Shown: piece by piece, positions 11,079 to 20,970 of the stretch | Layout: each line of letters begins with the position of its first letter | How positions within the stretch are numbered: the first letter of the stretch is position 1 | Origin: JAHEDT01 sp963825615 | GTDB taxonomy: Bacteria > Desulfobacterota > Desulfuromonadia > Desulfuromonadales > BM103 | Length of the DNA stretch: 64,000 bases | Direction of reading: 5' to 3' | NCBI GenBank assembly: GCA_963825615.1 | Contig: CAWGTV010000008.1 | Location: 124,001-188,000 of the forward strand | Notes under the pieces: generated by a model | Seen by the model: the letters and a program-made list of their open reading frames with translations, nothing else | What the model was told of the DNA's origin: nothing | Databases searched by the model: none | Translations under genes and position numbers: made by a program

Positions 11079-11945
11079 CTACAGTTTTGTTGTTCTGCCT
11101 ATCACCACCCGTGGTATCCCGGAGTAGTCATTACGCTGTTGGATTTCGGCCAAGCCGGCCGCCTTGAACAATGCGCAGACATCCCGCGCCTGACCGATGC
11201 CGACTTCGACCAGAAGCTGCCCGCCTGGCACCAGGATTTTCCTCGCCTGAATGGCCAGATGCCGATAGGCGTCCAGACCGTCTGCGCCGCCATCGAGGGC
11301 CAGGCGCGGTTCGTGGTCGCGCACTTCGGGCATTAGCGTCTCCCATTCTCTGGTCGGTATATAAGGCGGGTTGCTGACCACCATCTCGTAACCCCCCTGC
11401 GGGAGTGCTGCCAGGTCGCCGTCCACACAGCTGACACGCTCCGCCACACCGTTGCGCAAGGCATTGCCACGGGCAACCTCGAGGGCGGGCGCACTGCAAT
11501 CCAGAGCCGTCACCACGACCGCGGGTTTTTCATGGGCCAGTGCGATGGCTATGGCGCCGCTGCCGGTACCGACATCGAGCACCCGTGCGCTATCATCAAT
11601 GCGGGCCAAAGCCTCTTCGACCAGGACTTCCGTGTCGGCCCGCGGCACCAGCACCGCAGCATTGACGTTGAAGGGCAGCGACCAGAATTCTGTCTCGCCG
11701 AGGATGTATTGCAAGGGCTCCCGCTGGGCTCGCCGGCGCACCCGCTCGCGAAAGGCCGTCAGTTCGGCCGCATCGAGAGGGCGTTCAAAATTCACGTACA
11801 GCCCGACCCGGTCCAGTCCGAGCGTCGCCGCCAGGAGCAGTTCGGCCTCGAGGCGCGCCGCGTCGATCTGTTTGCCGGCAAAATAGTCCGCAGTCCATTG
11901 CAGGATCTTGAGGACCGTCCAGCGTTCGCCACCGCTAGCTGTCAT
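11079..11945 (-). CDS. prmC: Release-factor glutamine methyltransferase PrmC (HemK)
   Basis: S-adenosylmethionine-dependent enzyme that methylates the glutamine of the GGQ motif in RF1 and RF2. It is 288 residues: a helical N-terminal domain (about 1-85), then a Rossmann methyltransferase with DVGTGSGAIAIALA (SAM motif I) and the substrate motif VVSNPPYIP. The start overlaps the end of prfA by 11 bases, so the enzyme is coupled to one of its substrates. Confidence 0.94.
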   Translation of the reverse strand: MTASGGERWTVLKILQWTADYFAGKQIDAARLEAELLLAATLGLDRVGLYVNFERPLDAAELTAFRERVRRRAQREPLQYILGETEFWSLPFNVNAAVLVPRADTEVLVEEALARIDDSARVLDVGTGSGAIAIALAHEKPAVVVTALDCSAPALEVARGNALRNGVAERVSCVDGDLAALPQGGYEMVVSNPPYIPTREWETLMPEVRDHEPRLALDGGADGLDAYRHLAIQARKILVPGGQLLVEVGIGQARDVCALFKAAGLAEIQQRNDYSGIPRVVIGRTTKL

Positions 11946-13003
11946 GCCCCGCCATCTGCTCGGCCTGGTAATGCGTGGTCAAGGTATCGATGATTTCATC
12001 CAGGTCGCCCTGCATGATCGCCTCGAGCTTGTACAGCGTCAGGCCGACCCGGTGATCGGTGCAGCGCCCCTGGGGGTAGTTGTAGGTGCGGATGCGTTCG
12101 GAGCGGTCGCCGCTGCCAACCTGGCTTTTGCGATCGGCCGCCATCTTCGCATTCTGTTCGGCCTGCATGGCATCAAGCAGGCGCGACTGCAGGACCTTCA
12201 TCGCCTTGGCCTTGTTCTTGTGCTGGGACTTTTCGTCCTGGCAGGAGACCACGACACCAGTCGGGATGTGGGTGATCCGCACCGCCGATTCGGTCTTGTT
12301 GACATGCTGGCCACCGGCCCCGGAGGCCCGGTAGACGTCGATGCGCAGGTCGGACGGATCGATGTCGATGTCGACATCCTCGGCTTCCGGCAGGACGGCG
12401 ACCGTACAGGCCGAGGTGTGGATACGACCCTGGGCCTCGGTCTCCGGCACCCGCTGCACCCGGTGGGTGCCACTCTCATACTTGAACCGGGAGAACACGC
12501 CCTTGCCGCTGATCAGGGCGATGACCTCCTTGTAGCCGCCGACCTCGGCCTCTGCCGTACTGAGCAGCTCCACCTTCCACCCCTGGCGGTCGGCATAGCG
12601 GCAGTACATGCGAAACAGGTCGCCGGCAAAGAGCGCCGCCTCGTCGCCGCCGGTCCCGGCGCGCACTTCGATGATGACGTTACGCAGGTCGTTCGGGATC
12701 CTTGGGCAACAGCATCATCTTGAGACGGGCCTCGAATTCAGTCCGCTCGCGCCTCCAGTTCGGCGACTTCTGCATGGGCCATTTCGCGCACTTCCGGATC
12801 AGGATCCTTGAGAAGTTCCTGGCTGCCGGCGATTTCTTCCTTCACCCGGCAGTACTGTTCATAGACATCGACCACCTCGACCAGGTCGGCGTGCTCCTTG
12901 GTCAAGGCCCGATAACGGGTCTGGTCCTTGGTCACCGCGGATCGGCAAGCAACCCCTCGACCTCGCGAAACCGGTCAGCAACTTCCTCGAGTTTGTTCAG
13001 CAT
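11935..13003 (-). pseudogene. prfA: Peptide chain release factor 1 (RF1), interrupted by three single-base indels
   Basis: RF1 reads UAA and UAG stop codons. The whole gene is here but in pieces. Codons 1-23 (start ATG at 13003, MLNKLEEVADRF) hit an in-frame TGA near 12934. One missing base there restores the frame to about 12738. One extra base near 12738 and another near 12690 then lead into the main body. Correcting these (-1, +1, +1) gives exactly 355 codons, the normal RF1 length. The body has the GGQ motif (ASGAGGQHVNKTES) and the RF1-type anticodon motif PET. RF1 is usually indispensable, so sequencing or assembly error is more likely than real decay. Confidence 0.85.
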
Positions 13004-13031
13004 GGAATCTATCAGTCAGTCCGGGTTGAAG

Positions 13032-13726
13032 TTAAAGTTGCGCGTATTCAGCGCGAACATCCTTGATCGCGCCACAGGTCATGGCCCCTTCCGGGCAAGG
13101 CCCGTTCAGGCAGCCGGGACCGGCCTGCGGCAAAGAGCAGCGGGGCCGCCTGTCTGGCAAGTCGCAGCATCTCCCTGGCCATGGCCCTGATTTCCCATTG
13201 CGATCGACGGCAGCAGCGCAACTCGAAAAAGTGATGCAGCTCGCGGGCGTTCATCGTCATGACCAGCTTGGTAGAGGCTGCGTTAGGCAGTACGAAACGA
13301 GCGTCTTCGGCAGGCACACCGTTCGCCATCAGATCCCGGTACAGGTCGTGGGTGGCCAGCATGTGCTTGGCAAACCGCGCCGACAGTTCCGGCCGTCTCG
13401 CCGATGCTGTCGGGAATGATAGCGGCGAAAGGTTGCTGGTGAGAGACATAACGTTGACTCTGTTGGGAAAAAGAGGCGATGCGATGACGAACCAGCTGGT
13501 GCGAACAAGCGCGGCTGACCCCTTCGATACCGAACGTAAACGATGCATGCTCAAGCACTGAAAAATGCCCGAGATCGAGAATCTTCTGCAGCAGCTTGGC
13601 CGACTGTGCAGGCGACTGACCAAGCAACTGCTCAATGGAAGCATCGGCATAGCAGAGGCGAGCAGCGGCCGCCACCACCTGTTCCGGGTTGGGAGTGTGG
13701 GTCAGAAGTTGGACGAGCATGGCCAT
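13032..13726 (-). pseudogene. thyX: Flavin-dependent thymidylate synthase ThyX, frameshifted
   Basis: ThyX makes dTMP using FAD and methylene-tetrahydrofolate. The N-terminal two thirds (start MAMLVQLL at 13726, or Met at 13720) contain the signature LVRHRIASFSQQSQRY. The frame changes near 13400, after IIPDSIGET, into a frame carrying ARFAKHMLATHDLY, VLPNAASTKLVMTMNARE and QWEIRAMAREM. It changes again near 13128 into GPGCLNGPCPEGAMTC, ending at TAA 13032. All domains are present, so at least two small indels break the frame. It lies 28 bases before prfA. True pseudogene or sequence error cannot be told apart here. Confidence 0.82.
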
Positions 13727-13826
13727 CGTTTCCAATTTGGACCGCGCCGTCCGGGGAACCGGGCCGTGTCCCGGAACGGGACGCGGGAGATATTATGCTG
13801 GTATGACTACCGTGGGACCCGGCATC

Positions 13827-13857
13827 AAAAAAGGGGCGGCCCAGCAGGGCCGCCCCT
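13827..13857 (-). terminator. Rho-independent terminator after rpmE
   Basis: On the minus strand an 11-bp perfect GC-rich stem (AGGGGCGGCCC paired with GGGCCGCCCCT) with loop TGCT is followed by six T. It lies seven bases past the rpmE stop, and separates rho-rpmE transcription from thyX-prfA. Confidence 0.9.
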
Positions 13858-13863
13858 AGGGTC

Positions 13864-14070
13864 CTACTGATTCTTTTCGTATTTTTTGCGGAAACGTTCG
13901 ATCCGACCGGCGGTATCGATCAGCTTCTGCTTGCCGGTATAGAAAGGGTGGCAGGAAGAGCAGATTTCCGTTGTGATCTCGCCTTGTTTGGTCGACCGGG
14001 TTTCAAAGGAGGTTCCACAGTGACACTTGACCGTGGCTGCCTCGTACTTGGGATGGATGCCGTCTTTCAT
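13864..14070 (-). CDS. rpmE: 50S ribosomal protein L31
   Basis: Large-subunit protein, 68 residues, of the zinc-binding type: four cysteines in VKCHCGTSF and ICSSCHPFYTG. I chose the ATG at 14070 (MKDGIHPKY), the canonical L31 start preceded by AAGGAG; the open frame upstream is not L31-like. It is placed after rho as in Geobacter and is closed by a strong terminator. Confidence 0.96.
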   Translation of the reverse strand: MKDGIHPKYEAATVKCHCGTSFETRSTKQGEITTEICSSCHPFYTGKQKLIDTAGRIERFRKKYEKNQ

Positions 14071-14192
14071 CGTTTTGCTCCTTGTTGACCTGGCCGAGTA
14101 CAGGTCGCGGATTAGTGAGCCGATCAAGGCCTCAAAAGAGTGATTTGATACCACTATTTAAAAGCAATTGCAACCTTCTTTTACCAAGGGCT

Positions 14193-15440
14193 TCAGCGAT
14201 TCATGCTGTCGAGGAATTCCTGGTTGGTCTTGGCATCGCCAAGCTTGTCGAGCAGGAACTCCATGCTGTCGACCACGTTCATCGACGAAAGCACCTTGCG
14301 CAGCAACCAGATACGCTGCAGGCTGGTTTCATCGATCAAAAGCTCTTCACGACGGGTGCCGGACTTGTTGATGTCGATGGCCGGGAAGGTCCGCTTGTCG
14401 ACCAGCCTGCGGTCGAGGTGTAGTTCCATATTGCCGGTACCCTTGAATTCTTCGAAGATCACCTCGTCCATCTTGCTGCCGGTATCGACCAGGGCGGTGG
14501 CGATAATCGTCAGGCTGCCCCCTTCCTCGATGTTACGGGCTGCACCGAAAAAGCGCTTCGGCTTGTGCAGGGCGTTAGAATCAACACCACCGGAGAGGAT
14601 TTTGCCGGACGGCGGGACCACGGTGTTATAGGCACGGGCCAGACGGGTAATCGAATCAAGCAGGATCACGACATCGCGCTTGTGCTCCACCAGCCGCTTG
14701 GCCTTTTCAATGACCATTTCAGCGACTTGGACGTGGCGGGTAGCCGGCTCGTCGAAGGTCGACGAGATGACCTCGCCGTTGACTGTGCGCTGCATATCGG
14801 TGACTTCTTCAGGACGTTCATCGATCAGCAGGACAATCAGGTAGACTTCCGGGTGATTGGCGGTAATCGAATTGGCGATATTCTGCAACAAAATGGTTTT
14901 ACCGGTACGCGGCGGAGCGACGATCAGGGCACGCTGGCCCTTGCCGACCGGGGCGGCCAGATCGATGACCCGGGTCGACAGGTTGGCCGGGTCACTTTCC
15001 AGGATCAGGCGCTGATCCGGATAAAGAGGTGTCAGATTGTCGAAGAGCGTCTTATCACGGGCAACGGCCGGATTTTCGAAGTTGACCTCGGCGACCTTGA
15101 GTAGTGCAAAGTAGCGTTCGCCCTCTTTCGGCGGCCGGATCTGACCGGAAACCGTGTCGCCGGTTTTCAGGTTGAAGCGCCGTATTTGCGAAGGAGAAAC
15201 ATAGATGTCATCCGGCCCGGGAAGATAGTTGGCATCCGGGGCACGCAGAAAACCGAAGCCATCGGGAAGAATTTCCAGAACCCCTTCGCCAAAAATGGCT
15301 CCATTCTTGGCGGAGGTCGTGTTGAGAATGGCAAAGATCAAGTCCTGCTTGCGCATTCCCGACGCCCCCTCGACGCCAAGCTCTTTGGCAATCGCCGAAA
15401 GGTCGATAATCTTCTTTTCTTTCAATTCCTTCAGGTTCAT
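14193..15440 (-). CDS. rho: Transcription termination factor Rho
   Basis: Hexameric RNA-dependent ATPase. It is 415 residues without any large insertion. An N-terminal helical domain (MNLKELKEKKI) leads to a cold-shock-like RNA-binding domain with GFGFLRAPDANY at about residues 60-70. The ATPase follows with Walker A APPRTGKT near residue 180, Walker B VVILLDSITRLARAYN, and the Q/R-loop region SGGVDSNAL. It starts just after an AAGGAG site. The longest spacer in this minus-strand block lies upstream of it, so it probably has its own promoter. Confidence 0.97.
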   Translation of the reverse strand: MNLKELKEKKIIDLSAIAKELGVEGASGMRKQDLIFAILNTTSAKNGAIFGEGVLEILPDGFGFLRAPDANYLPGPDDIYVSPSQIRRFNLKTGDTVSGQIRPPKEGERYFALLKVAEVNFENPAVARDKTLFDNLTPLYPDQRLILESDPANLSTRVIDLAAPVGKGQRALIVAPPRTGKTILLQNIANSITANHPEVYLIVLLIDERPEEVTDMQRTVNGEVISSTFDEPATRHVQVAEMVIEKAKRLVEHKRDVVILLDSITRLARAYNTVVPPSGKILSGGVDSNALHKPKRFFGAARNIEEGGSLTIIATALVDTGSKMDEVIFEEFKGTGNMELHLDRRLVDKRTFPAIDINKSGTRREELLIDETSLQRIWLLRKVLSSMNVVDSMEFLLDKLGDAKTNQEFLDSMNR

Positions 15441-15810
15441 CAGTTCTCCTTAAAGTCTGCCGGTTCAGGATAGCATACGAGGCCCAGCCGCAATTTCTTG
15501 CCGCAATTGCTGCATACGGTCATCGTGAATATTGAAGTCTTTTTCTCCGAAATTTCGCAGTCCGAATGATTTTTTGGGTTTGGAAGGTCAACTTTATAGG
15601 ACAAAAATCCAGTCAGGTCCCGCGGGTTTATATCTAGAATGTCTTAATATCGAGGTCAGTCCGTGCTCTGATTGGAAGCTATCTGAAAGGAAAATTGTAT
15701 ATTCAGGTGACTATTAGGCAGGTGCTGCGCACTTGTTATTGAACCTATTTACCGGCTTTTCATGAGCCTGTCAATGGGCATATCATCTTTTTTGCACTTA
15801 AAAAGTAAAA
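15441..15810. other. Intergenic gap between gluQ and rho
   Basis: About 370 bases with no supported gene. An open frame on the plus strand near 15532-15717 has no convincing start site or recognisable domain. The stretch presumably holds the rho leader and promoter. I see no clear terminator hairpin after gluQ. Confidence 0.5.
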
Positions 15811-16740
15811 TCATTGGCCAGAAACCCCCTCGGTGACAAGCGGAATTGCTTTCTGGTCGAAGTTCTGTACTGCCCACTGCAGAAGCTCTGATGCAGGAGC
15901 CCCCCGTAAACAGCCCGGAATCTCTTGTCCTAGGAAACGCAGCGCCTCAGCAATCAGTTGGGGGGCTCCACATGCATGGTCGAGCCGGACAAACTCATGA
16001 CGCTTGCTGATTTTTTTGCCGTCGCTGCCGACCACCAGTGGTAGATGAATATAGGCTGGGACCGATGTCCCCAGACAGGCATGCAAAAAAATCTGTCGGG
16101 GGGTAGATGAGAGCAGGTCGGCACCACGCACCACCTGGTTGACACCAGTGGCGGCATCATCGACCACCACCGCGAGTTGATAAGCAAAAAGGCCATCAGC
16201 CCGGCGCAGGACAAAATCTCCGACCACTTCCGAAAGGACTTGCTGGAGTTGGCCAAACACGCCATCGTGAAAACAGACCTGCTCCTGCGGCACAGCGATG
16301 CGCACGGCGCGCGGCTTGCGCCCAGAGCGTAAGCCAGAACGGCACGTCCCCGGATAGATGGGGCCCTCTTCACCTGGATGCGGCGCACTCAGGAGGATCT
16401 CTTTGCGTGAGCAGGCACAGTCAAACACCAGCCCTTTTTTTCGCAGTCGTTCCAGGGCCTCGTTATAGGCTTCGGTCCGCCGACTCTGCCAAACAATTTC
16501 GCCATCCCAGTGCAAACCGAGATTTTCCAGGCTTGACAGAATCTCATCCGCGGCGCCAGGGACCACCCTAGGGGGGTCTAGATCTTCCATGCGCAACAGC
16601 CACTGGCCATCGTCACGGCGAGCCAGGCAATAACTACCGACCGCTGCCACCAGCGAGCCAAAATGCAGGGGGCCGGTAGGGCTTGGGGCAAAACGTCCGA
16701 CAACCTGTTCTCCAGGCATTTGTGCCACATGTCCTTTCAT
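15811..16740 (-). CDS. gluQ: Glutamyl-Q tRNA(Asp) synthetase
   Basis: Truncated glutamyl-tRNA-synthetase paralogue that attaches glutamate to queuosine in the anticodon of tRNA-Asp. It is 309 residues, matching the family, with no anticodon-binding domain. The class I signature is FAPSPTGPLHFGSLVA; the KMSKS equivalent is KKISKR. Zinc ligands are in FDCACSRKE and YPGTC. The start is a choice between the ATG at 16740 (MKGHVAQ) and the Met seven codons later; neither has a strong ribosome-binding site. It is transcribed away from the Rrf2-type regulator. Confidence 0.9.
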   Translation of the reverse strand: MKGHVAQMPGEQVVGRFAPSPTGPLHFGSLVAAVGSYCLARRDDGQWLLRMEDLDPPRVVPGAADEILSSLENLGLHWDGEIVWQSRRTEAYNEALERLRKKGLVFDCACSRKEILLSAPHPGEEGPIYPGTCRSGLRSGRKPRAVRIAVPQEQVCFHDGVFGQLQQVLSEVVGDFVLRRADGLFAYQLAVVVDDAATGVNQVVRGADLLSSTPRQIFLHACLGTSVPAYIHLPLVVGSDGKKISKRHEFVRLDHACGAPQLIAEALRFLGQEIPGCLRGAPASELLQWAVQNFDQKAIPLVTEGVSGQ

Positions 16741-16857
16741 GATCTTGTGCGCACCATCATGCCTCTTCGGGAAAGAGGCTGTCAATCGACGGAAGCAATA
16801 AGAGGTGTCGCCACCTAGGGAAGCAAGACCGTCAGGATTAAACACAAGGATAAATCA

Positions 16858-16886
16858 TTGACATGGACAGACAACACAATTATTTT
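16858..16886 (+). promoter_or_regulatory. Sigma-70 promoter for the Rrf2-type regulator
   Basis: TTGACA (16858-16863), a 17-base spacer, then TATTTT (16881-16886), an almost ideal housekeeping promoter 41 bases before the likely start codon. Its position also argues against any start upstream of 16927. Rrf2 regulators often bind their own promoter, so this is a plausible autoregulation site, but no operator can be proven by eye. Confidence 0.75.
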
Positions 16887-16926
16887 ATTACAAATATCGT
16901 CAAGAATTTTAACAAAGGGAACTCAT

Positions 16927-17370
16927 TTGATTATCACTCGCGCAACTGAATACGCCATTCGCGCCGTTCTTTACATGTCCCGTCAAACGGCCGGTGAAGT
17001 CGTCTACAAGAAAGACATCTGCAAAGCCCAGGATATCACGCCGGCGTTCCTCACCAAGATCCTCCAACCACTGATCAAGGACGGCATCGTCGGTTCCCAG
17101 CGCGGCGTTGGCGGCGGCTTCTTTCTGGCCAAGCTCCCCGCCGAAATCACCCTGCTCGACATCATTAAATCTCAGGAAGGGCCAGTGTATCTAAATCAGT
17201 GCCTGGTCAAGGAAGGCGCTTGTGAGCGCGAATTCTTCTGCCCGATACACGGCGCCTGGGCCCAAATTCGCGAAGATTTCATGGCAACTCTGTCGCGCTA
17301 CGACTTTGCCGGCCTAGCGGCAAAACAGGACGAACTCTTGCCCGCTCATCAGTCTCCCCCAGCCAAATAA
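16927..17370 (+). CDS. Rrf2/IscR-family transcriptional regulator with Fe-S cysteines
   Basis: Winged-helix DNA-binding protein, 147 residues from a TTG start at 16927 preceded by AAAGGGA. The helix-turn-helix lies in residues 1-60 (ATEYAIRAVLYM, AFLTKILQPL), followed by the wing with the G-rich GSQRGVGGGFFL. Three cysteines at 92, 99 and 105 (CLVKEGACEREFFC) closely match the 2Fe-2S ligand spacing of IscR, suggesting it senses Fe-S status, oxidants or nitric oxide. It stands upstream of the cytochrome cluster in the same direction, but a 390-base gap makes co-transcription uncertain. Confidence 0.9.
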   Translation: MIITRATEYAIRAVLYMSRQTAGEVVYKKDICKAQDITPAFLTKILQPLIKDGIVGSQRGVGGGFFLAKLPAEITLLDIIKSQEGPVYLNQCLVKEGACEREFFCPIHGAWAQIREDFMATLSRYDFAGLAAKQDELLPAHQSPPAK

Positions 17371-17761
17371 GCCAAACAGACAAAAAAACCCTGGAGACCA
17401 GGAGGGCAAGTCAGCCAGGGCGAAGAGGGAAGCTGCGTCCAGCCTCCCAGGATAGTTGTCTATACTTTCCTGCTCTACAATTATACCCTCCGACAGCGAC
17501 TAAGCGCCAGCTACTGGCGTAACTTTATCTCATACGGTCTGTCATTTCAGCGGGTTAGTTCTGATCTTCAGGCAATGTCGCAGGCATTGACAATCTTGTT
17601 AAAAATCTCAAAAGAATTGCCCATACGACGCAAAAGACTTGATTTTGCTAAGAAAATCCAATCCATAATAGCGATTATTTCTATTGATCTTGCCGGAAGG
17701 CTGTTTGCCTTCGGCTGATTCTTTACTATCGGGTTTCGCCATATCTTTAGGAGGTATTGCT
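17371..17761. other. Intergenic region before the cytochrome cluster
   Basis: About 390 bases without a supported gene. The first part (17386-17450) is GC-rich and can form short hairpins (CCTGG-AGA-CCAGG; GCTG-CGTC-CAGC). The rest is AT-rich and probably contains the cluster promoter. AGGAGG at 17749-17754 is the ribosome-binding site of the cytochrome gene. I compared the GC-rich part with the c-di-GMP GEMM riboswitch pattern, common before Geobacter cytochromes, and it does not fit. Confidence 0.45.
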
Positions 17762-18749
17762 TTGCGATATCGAGTCCCTCTTCTGCCTCGTCCTGGCAAG
17801 CATTCTCTTTGCTGCCTGCACCGACCTTGCGCACCCTGCGCTCTTCACAACCGATTGCACCCGGTCAGAGATTACGAGATCCTGCTGGTGGGCAATCTCG
17901 ACGCCAACTACGTCGGCGACGAGAACTGCCTGGCCAGCTGTCACTCCCACGACAAGATCTACTCGGATTTCAAACATTCGGTCCACGGCGACCAGATCTC
18001 CGAAGAGACCGGGCTGCCGCTGGTCAACTGCGAATCCTGTCATGGCCCGGGCAGCATCGCCATAGAGCATGCCGCAGAGCAGAAAATCTGCAACTTCAAA
18101 GCCCTGATGCCAATCGACGAGTTCCCTGCCCAGGCGCAATCGATGCTCTGCCTGAAATGCCATTCGGCGGCATCGACCCCAAACCTGACCAGCTGGAATG
18201 CGAGCGTGCATGCGCTGAACGATGTCAGCTGCTTTGACTGCCACAAGCTGCACAAGGGGCCACAGCAGAAAGTCAGCCGGCATGAGCAGGAAGAGCTCTG
18301 CACCAGCTGCCACACCCAGGTCAAGATGGAGTTTTCGCAGTTCTCCCATCACCCGGTTCCAGAGCACAAGATGGCCTGTACCGACTGTCACGACCCGCAC
18401 CTCTCAAACAATGACAGTAAGCCTCAAGGGCGTTACCACCAAGGCCCTTTGCACCCGCTGCCACATGGAGTACCAGGGGCCGTTCGTTTACGAGCACGCC
18501 GATGTGACCGAAGATTGCACCAACTGCCATCGGCCCCACGGCTCGCCGAACGAGCCGCTGCTGCAGGTCTCGCAGCCCTTCCTTTGCATGCAGTGTCATG
18601 CCGGCCACAATGACGCCCACCATGACTACGCTCGGCTCAACACCGGCGAAACAGGCTTTCTACTACCAGGTGCTACCGACTGTCATGCAGCGATCCATGG
18701 AACCGATACCCCATCATCCCATGGCCGAGGAACATTTATTGCCAGATAG
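17762..18749 (+). pseudogene. Decaheme c-type cytochrome, MtrA/DmsE-like lipoprotein, frameshifted
   Basis: Periplasmic multiheme cytochrome of the type that passes electrons into an outer-membrane MtrB barrel. It starts at TTG 17762 behind AGGAGG, with a lipoprotein-like signal (LASILFAAC) that needs a frame change near 17775. Hemes in order: CLASCH (an unusual CX3CH), CESCH, CLKCH, CFDCH, CTSCH, CTDCH, then after a frameshift near 18415 CTRCH, CTNCH and CMQCH, and after another near 18672 CTDCH. Ten in total match the MtrA/DmsE family. At least four indels interrupt the gene. Followed at once by an MtrB-like gene. Confidence 0.8.
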
Positions 18750-18813
18750 CTTCATCATCTGTTTGCCAATTTGTTTGTGTCCTAACTTTTCAGGGACTCG
18801 GGAGATGATTGCA

Positions 18814-20904
18814 ATGGTTCACAAAAGCTTTCGCCACGGGATATTGATCTTTGCCTTGCTGCTGCTGTTGCCAGGCTTTGGCCAGGCCGACACAAACGAT
18901 CTGGCTCATCCCGAAGGACAACAAAATCCTGGATGGTCAGCAGGCTACCGCTGGGTCGGCACCCACGACAACCCCAACAGGGCGGCCGAATACAGCTACC
19001 TTAAAGACAGCCCGACCGCCAACCTGGACCTACAAGCAGGATTTCGGCGACACCAGCTTCTCGCTGGCTAGGAGACTATCTCAATAAAAACGACTATTTC
19101 ATCGACGGGAACTTCGACTACAAGGCCCTTATCCGCCTGGAGGCCAGAACCGAGCGGCTGTATCACAACCTGGACCACGTGCCCTACCAGGACGATCCGG
19201 AAGCAAGGCCACCGGCTCCCGGCATAGTCGGATTACCAGGACCAGAACCCCGTATGCGGATTACGGCCGCAAAGTGACCTTTGACGAAGTCAAACTGCGC
19301 GGCAAGCTGCCCGACCTACCCGGCGCACATCAACCTCTCTTACTGGCGCCTGGAGAAAGAGGGGAAAGAGCAGCTCCGTTTCGTCGATGAAAGTTGTTTC
19401 GGCACCTGTCACATGCAGAGCCGCACGCAGAAGGTCGACCTGGTGACCGAAGAAGTCACGGCAGGCTTTGACGTGCACCTGGGACCGGCCGACATCGCCT
19501 TCCTGCAGACCCTGCGCGAGTTCCGCGACGAAAGAGGACGTTCCGGTTGACGACTTCAACGAGTCACATCTATCTGGGCCGCCCGGCCGGTGCATACGTC
19601 CACGACGACGCCCCGGACTCCAAGCTCACGGAATCGACCTTCATGATCAACCTGCCGCCTTCAGGCGGGTTTGTCTCGTCGGCCAGCTACACGATCGGCA
19701 AACGCGAAAACCAGTCGAACATGGCGAACGGCTATCGTGAGGATCCCGAGACCAAATACCAGAAGCTCGCTGCCGATGCCACCTACACCCCGGGGGAGAA
19801 CTGGACCGTTAATTTCCGCTACAGGATGCTTGATCTCGACAACGACAGCCCGGCCACGCTCACTTCGAACCAGCTGGCTCTTCAACAATATCGGCAACCC
19901 CATCCCCGTCCGGGAGAGCATCGATATCGAGCGCAACAATTACACGGCCGTGGTGTCCTACCGTCCGACTCACCGCCTGACGTTCAAGGGTGAATTCGAG
20001 CGCGAAGACGTCAATCGCAACAACACCGGCATCGGCCAGTACAATTCCCTCGGCGGCATCACCAATCCGTACTGGGCGGTGCCCGACAACGAGGAGACCA
20101 ACCGCTTCCGGCTATCCTTCTTCTCGCGGTTGCTGGAGAAGTCCGCGCTCAAGTTGAACGGCTGGGTACGAGCATACCAACATCGACAACCCGGCCTACG
20201 GCACCACCTTGAGCGACAGCAACGAGGTCTTTTTCAGTGCCAGCTACACGCCTTCGGCCACCTGGGGGGCCACCGGCAGCATCGACGTTCTGCGACGGCA
20301 AGAACGATGACCGGACGGTCACCCAGTTCGACAGCGTGCCCGGTTGCCTTATGACCTTGACCGGGATGAGAAGCGCGAAAACCTGGCACTCGGGGTCTGG
20401 TTCGTCCCGAACGACATCTTCTCGGCAGACCTCAATTACGGCTGGCTGCACTCCAGGATCGACCAGGACCTCCTCTTCGGGAACGCGCCCGACACCGCCA
20501 ACCCCGGCGGTCCAACCGACTTCACCATCATGGACCCCAACGCCGACTACAAGCAGCGCGTCCAGACCCTCTCGGCCGGCGTTAATCTGCGCGTCATCGA
20601 GACTGTGAACTGCCGCCTGGAAGGCTACCACATTCGCTCTTACGCAGAGTTTTCCCCGGGCTTCGACCCAAGGGTACCTGGATTACGATGCTGGCACGAA
20701 CATTGGCCAACGCTGACGCGTTGCAGGACATCAGCGAAGTGGACATCCGGCAGAATGGGGTCAAAGCCCGCCTCCGCTGGCAACTTTCCGAGATGTTGAC
20801 GGCCGGCTTCGAATACACCTATGACGATTACGATGACCAGGACTCCAACGTCATATGATGGCTCAGCGCAGACCTTTATCGCCAGTCTCAGCGGCAGCTT
20901 CTGA
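18814..20904 (+). pseudogene. MtrB/PioB-family outer-membrane beta-barrel, heavily frameshifted
   Basis: Porin partner of decaheme cytochromes. The ORF starts MVHKSFRHGILIF with a signal peptide ending near GFGQA. Barrel strands of alternating polarity can be followed through all three frames: GYRWVGTHDNPNRAAEY, LSYWRLEKEGKEQL, ASYTIGKRENQ, WTVNFRYRMLDLDND, AVVSYRPTHRLTFKGEFE, LNYGWLHSRIDQDLLF, GFEYTYDDYDDQDSNV. The last stretch, FIASLSGSF-stop at 20904, ends in the C-terminal phenylalanine expected of outer-membrane barrels. Around ten single-base indels occur in 2.1 kb. It contains CFGTCHMQS, a single heme-like CX3CH motif. The MtrAB pairing is inferred from order and family pattern. Confidence 0.72.
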
Positions 20905-20970
20905 TCGACATTGGCACGACAGATTGACTTCAGCTGATCTGTCAACCTCTGAGGGCATCAGGTTAAGATT

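Noticed and set aside
12900..12950. In-frame TGA early in prfA, reminiscent of the programmed frameshift in prfB
   Set aside because: The prfB shift is +1 at CTTTGA and regulates RF2. Here the shift is -1, no CTTTGA or Shine-Dalgarno-like stimulator is seen, RF1 does not read UGA, and two more indels follow in the same gene.
15532..15717. Plus-strand 61-codon frame between rho and gluQ
   Set aside because: No ribosome-binding site, no recognisable motif, and it sits in the presumed rho leader.
17384..17450. Possible c-di-GMP (GEMM) riboswitch upstream of the cytochrome gene
   Set aside because: Contains GGGCAAG but lacks the CACGCACAGGGCAAACC-like core, the GNRA loop and the CGCAAAG strand of GEMM-I; GEMM-II features are also absent.
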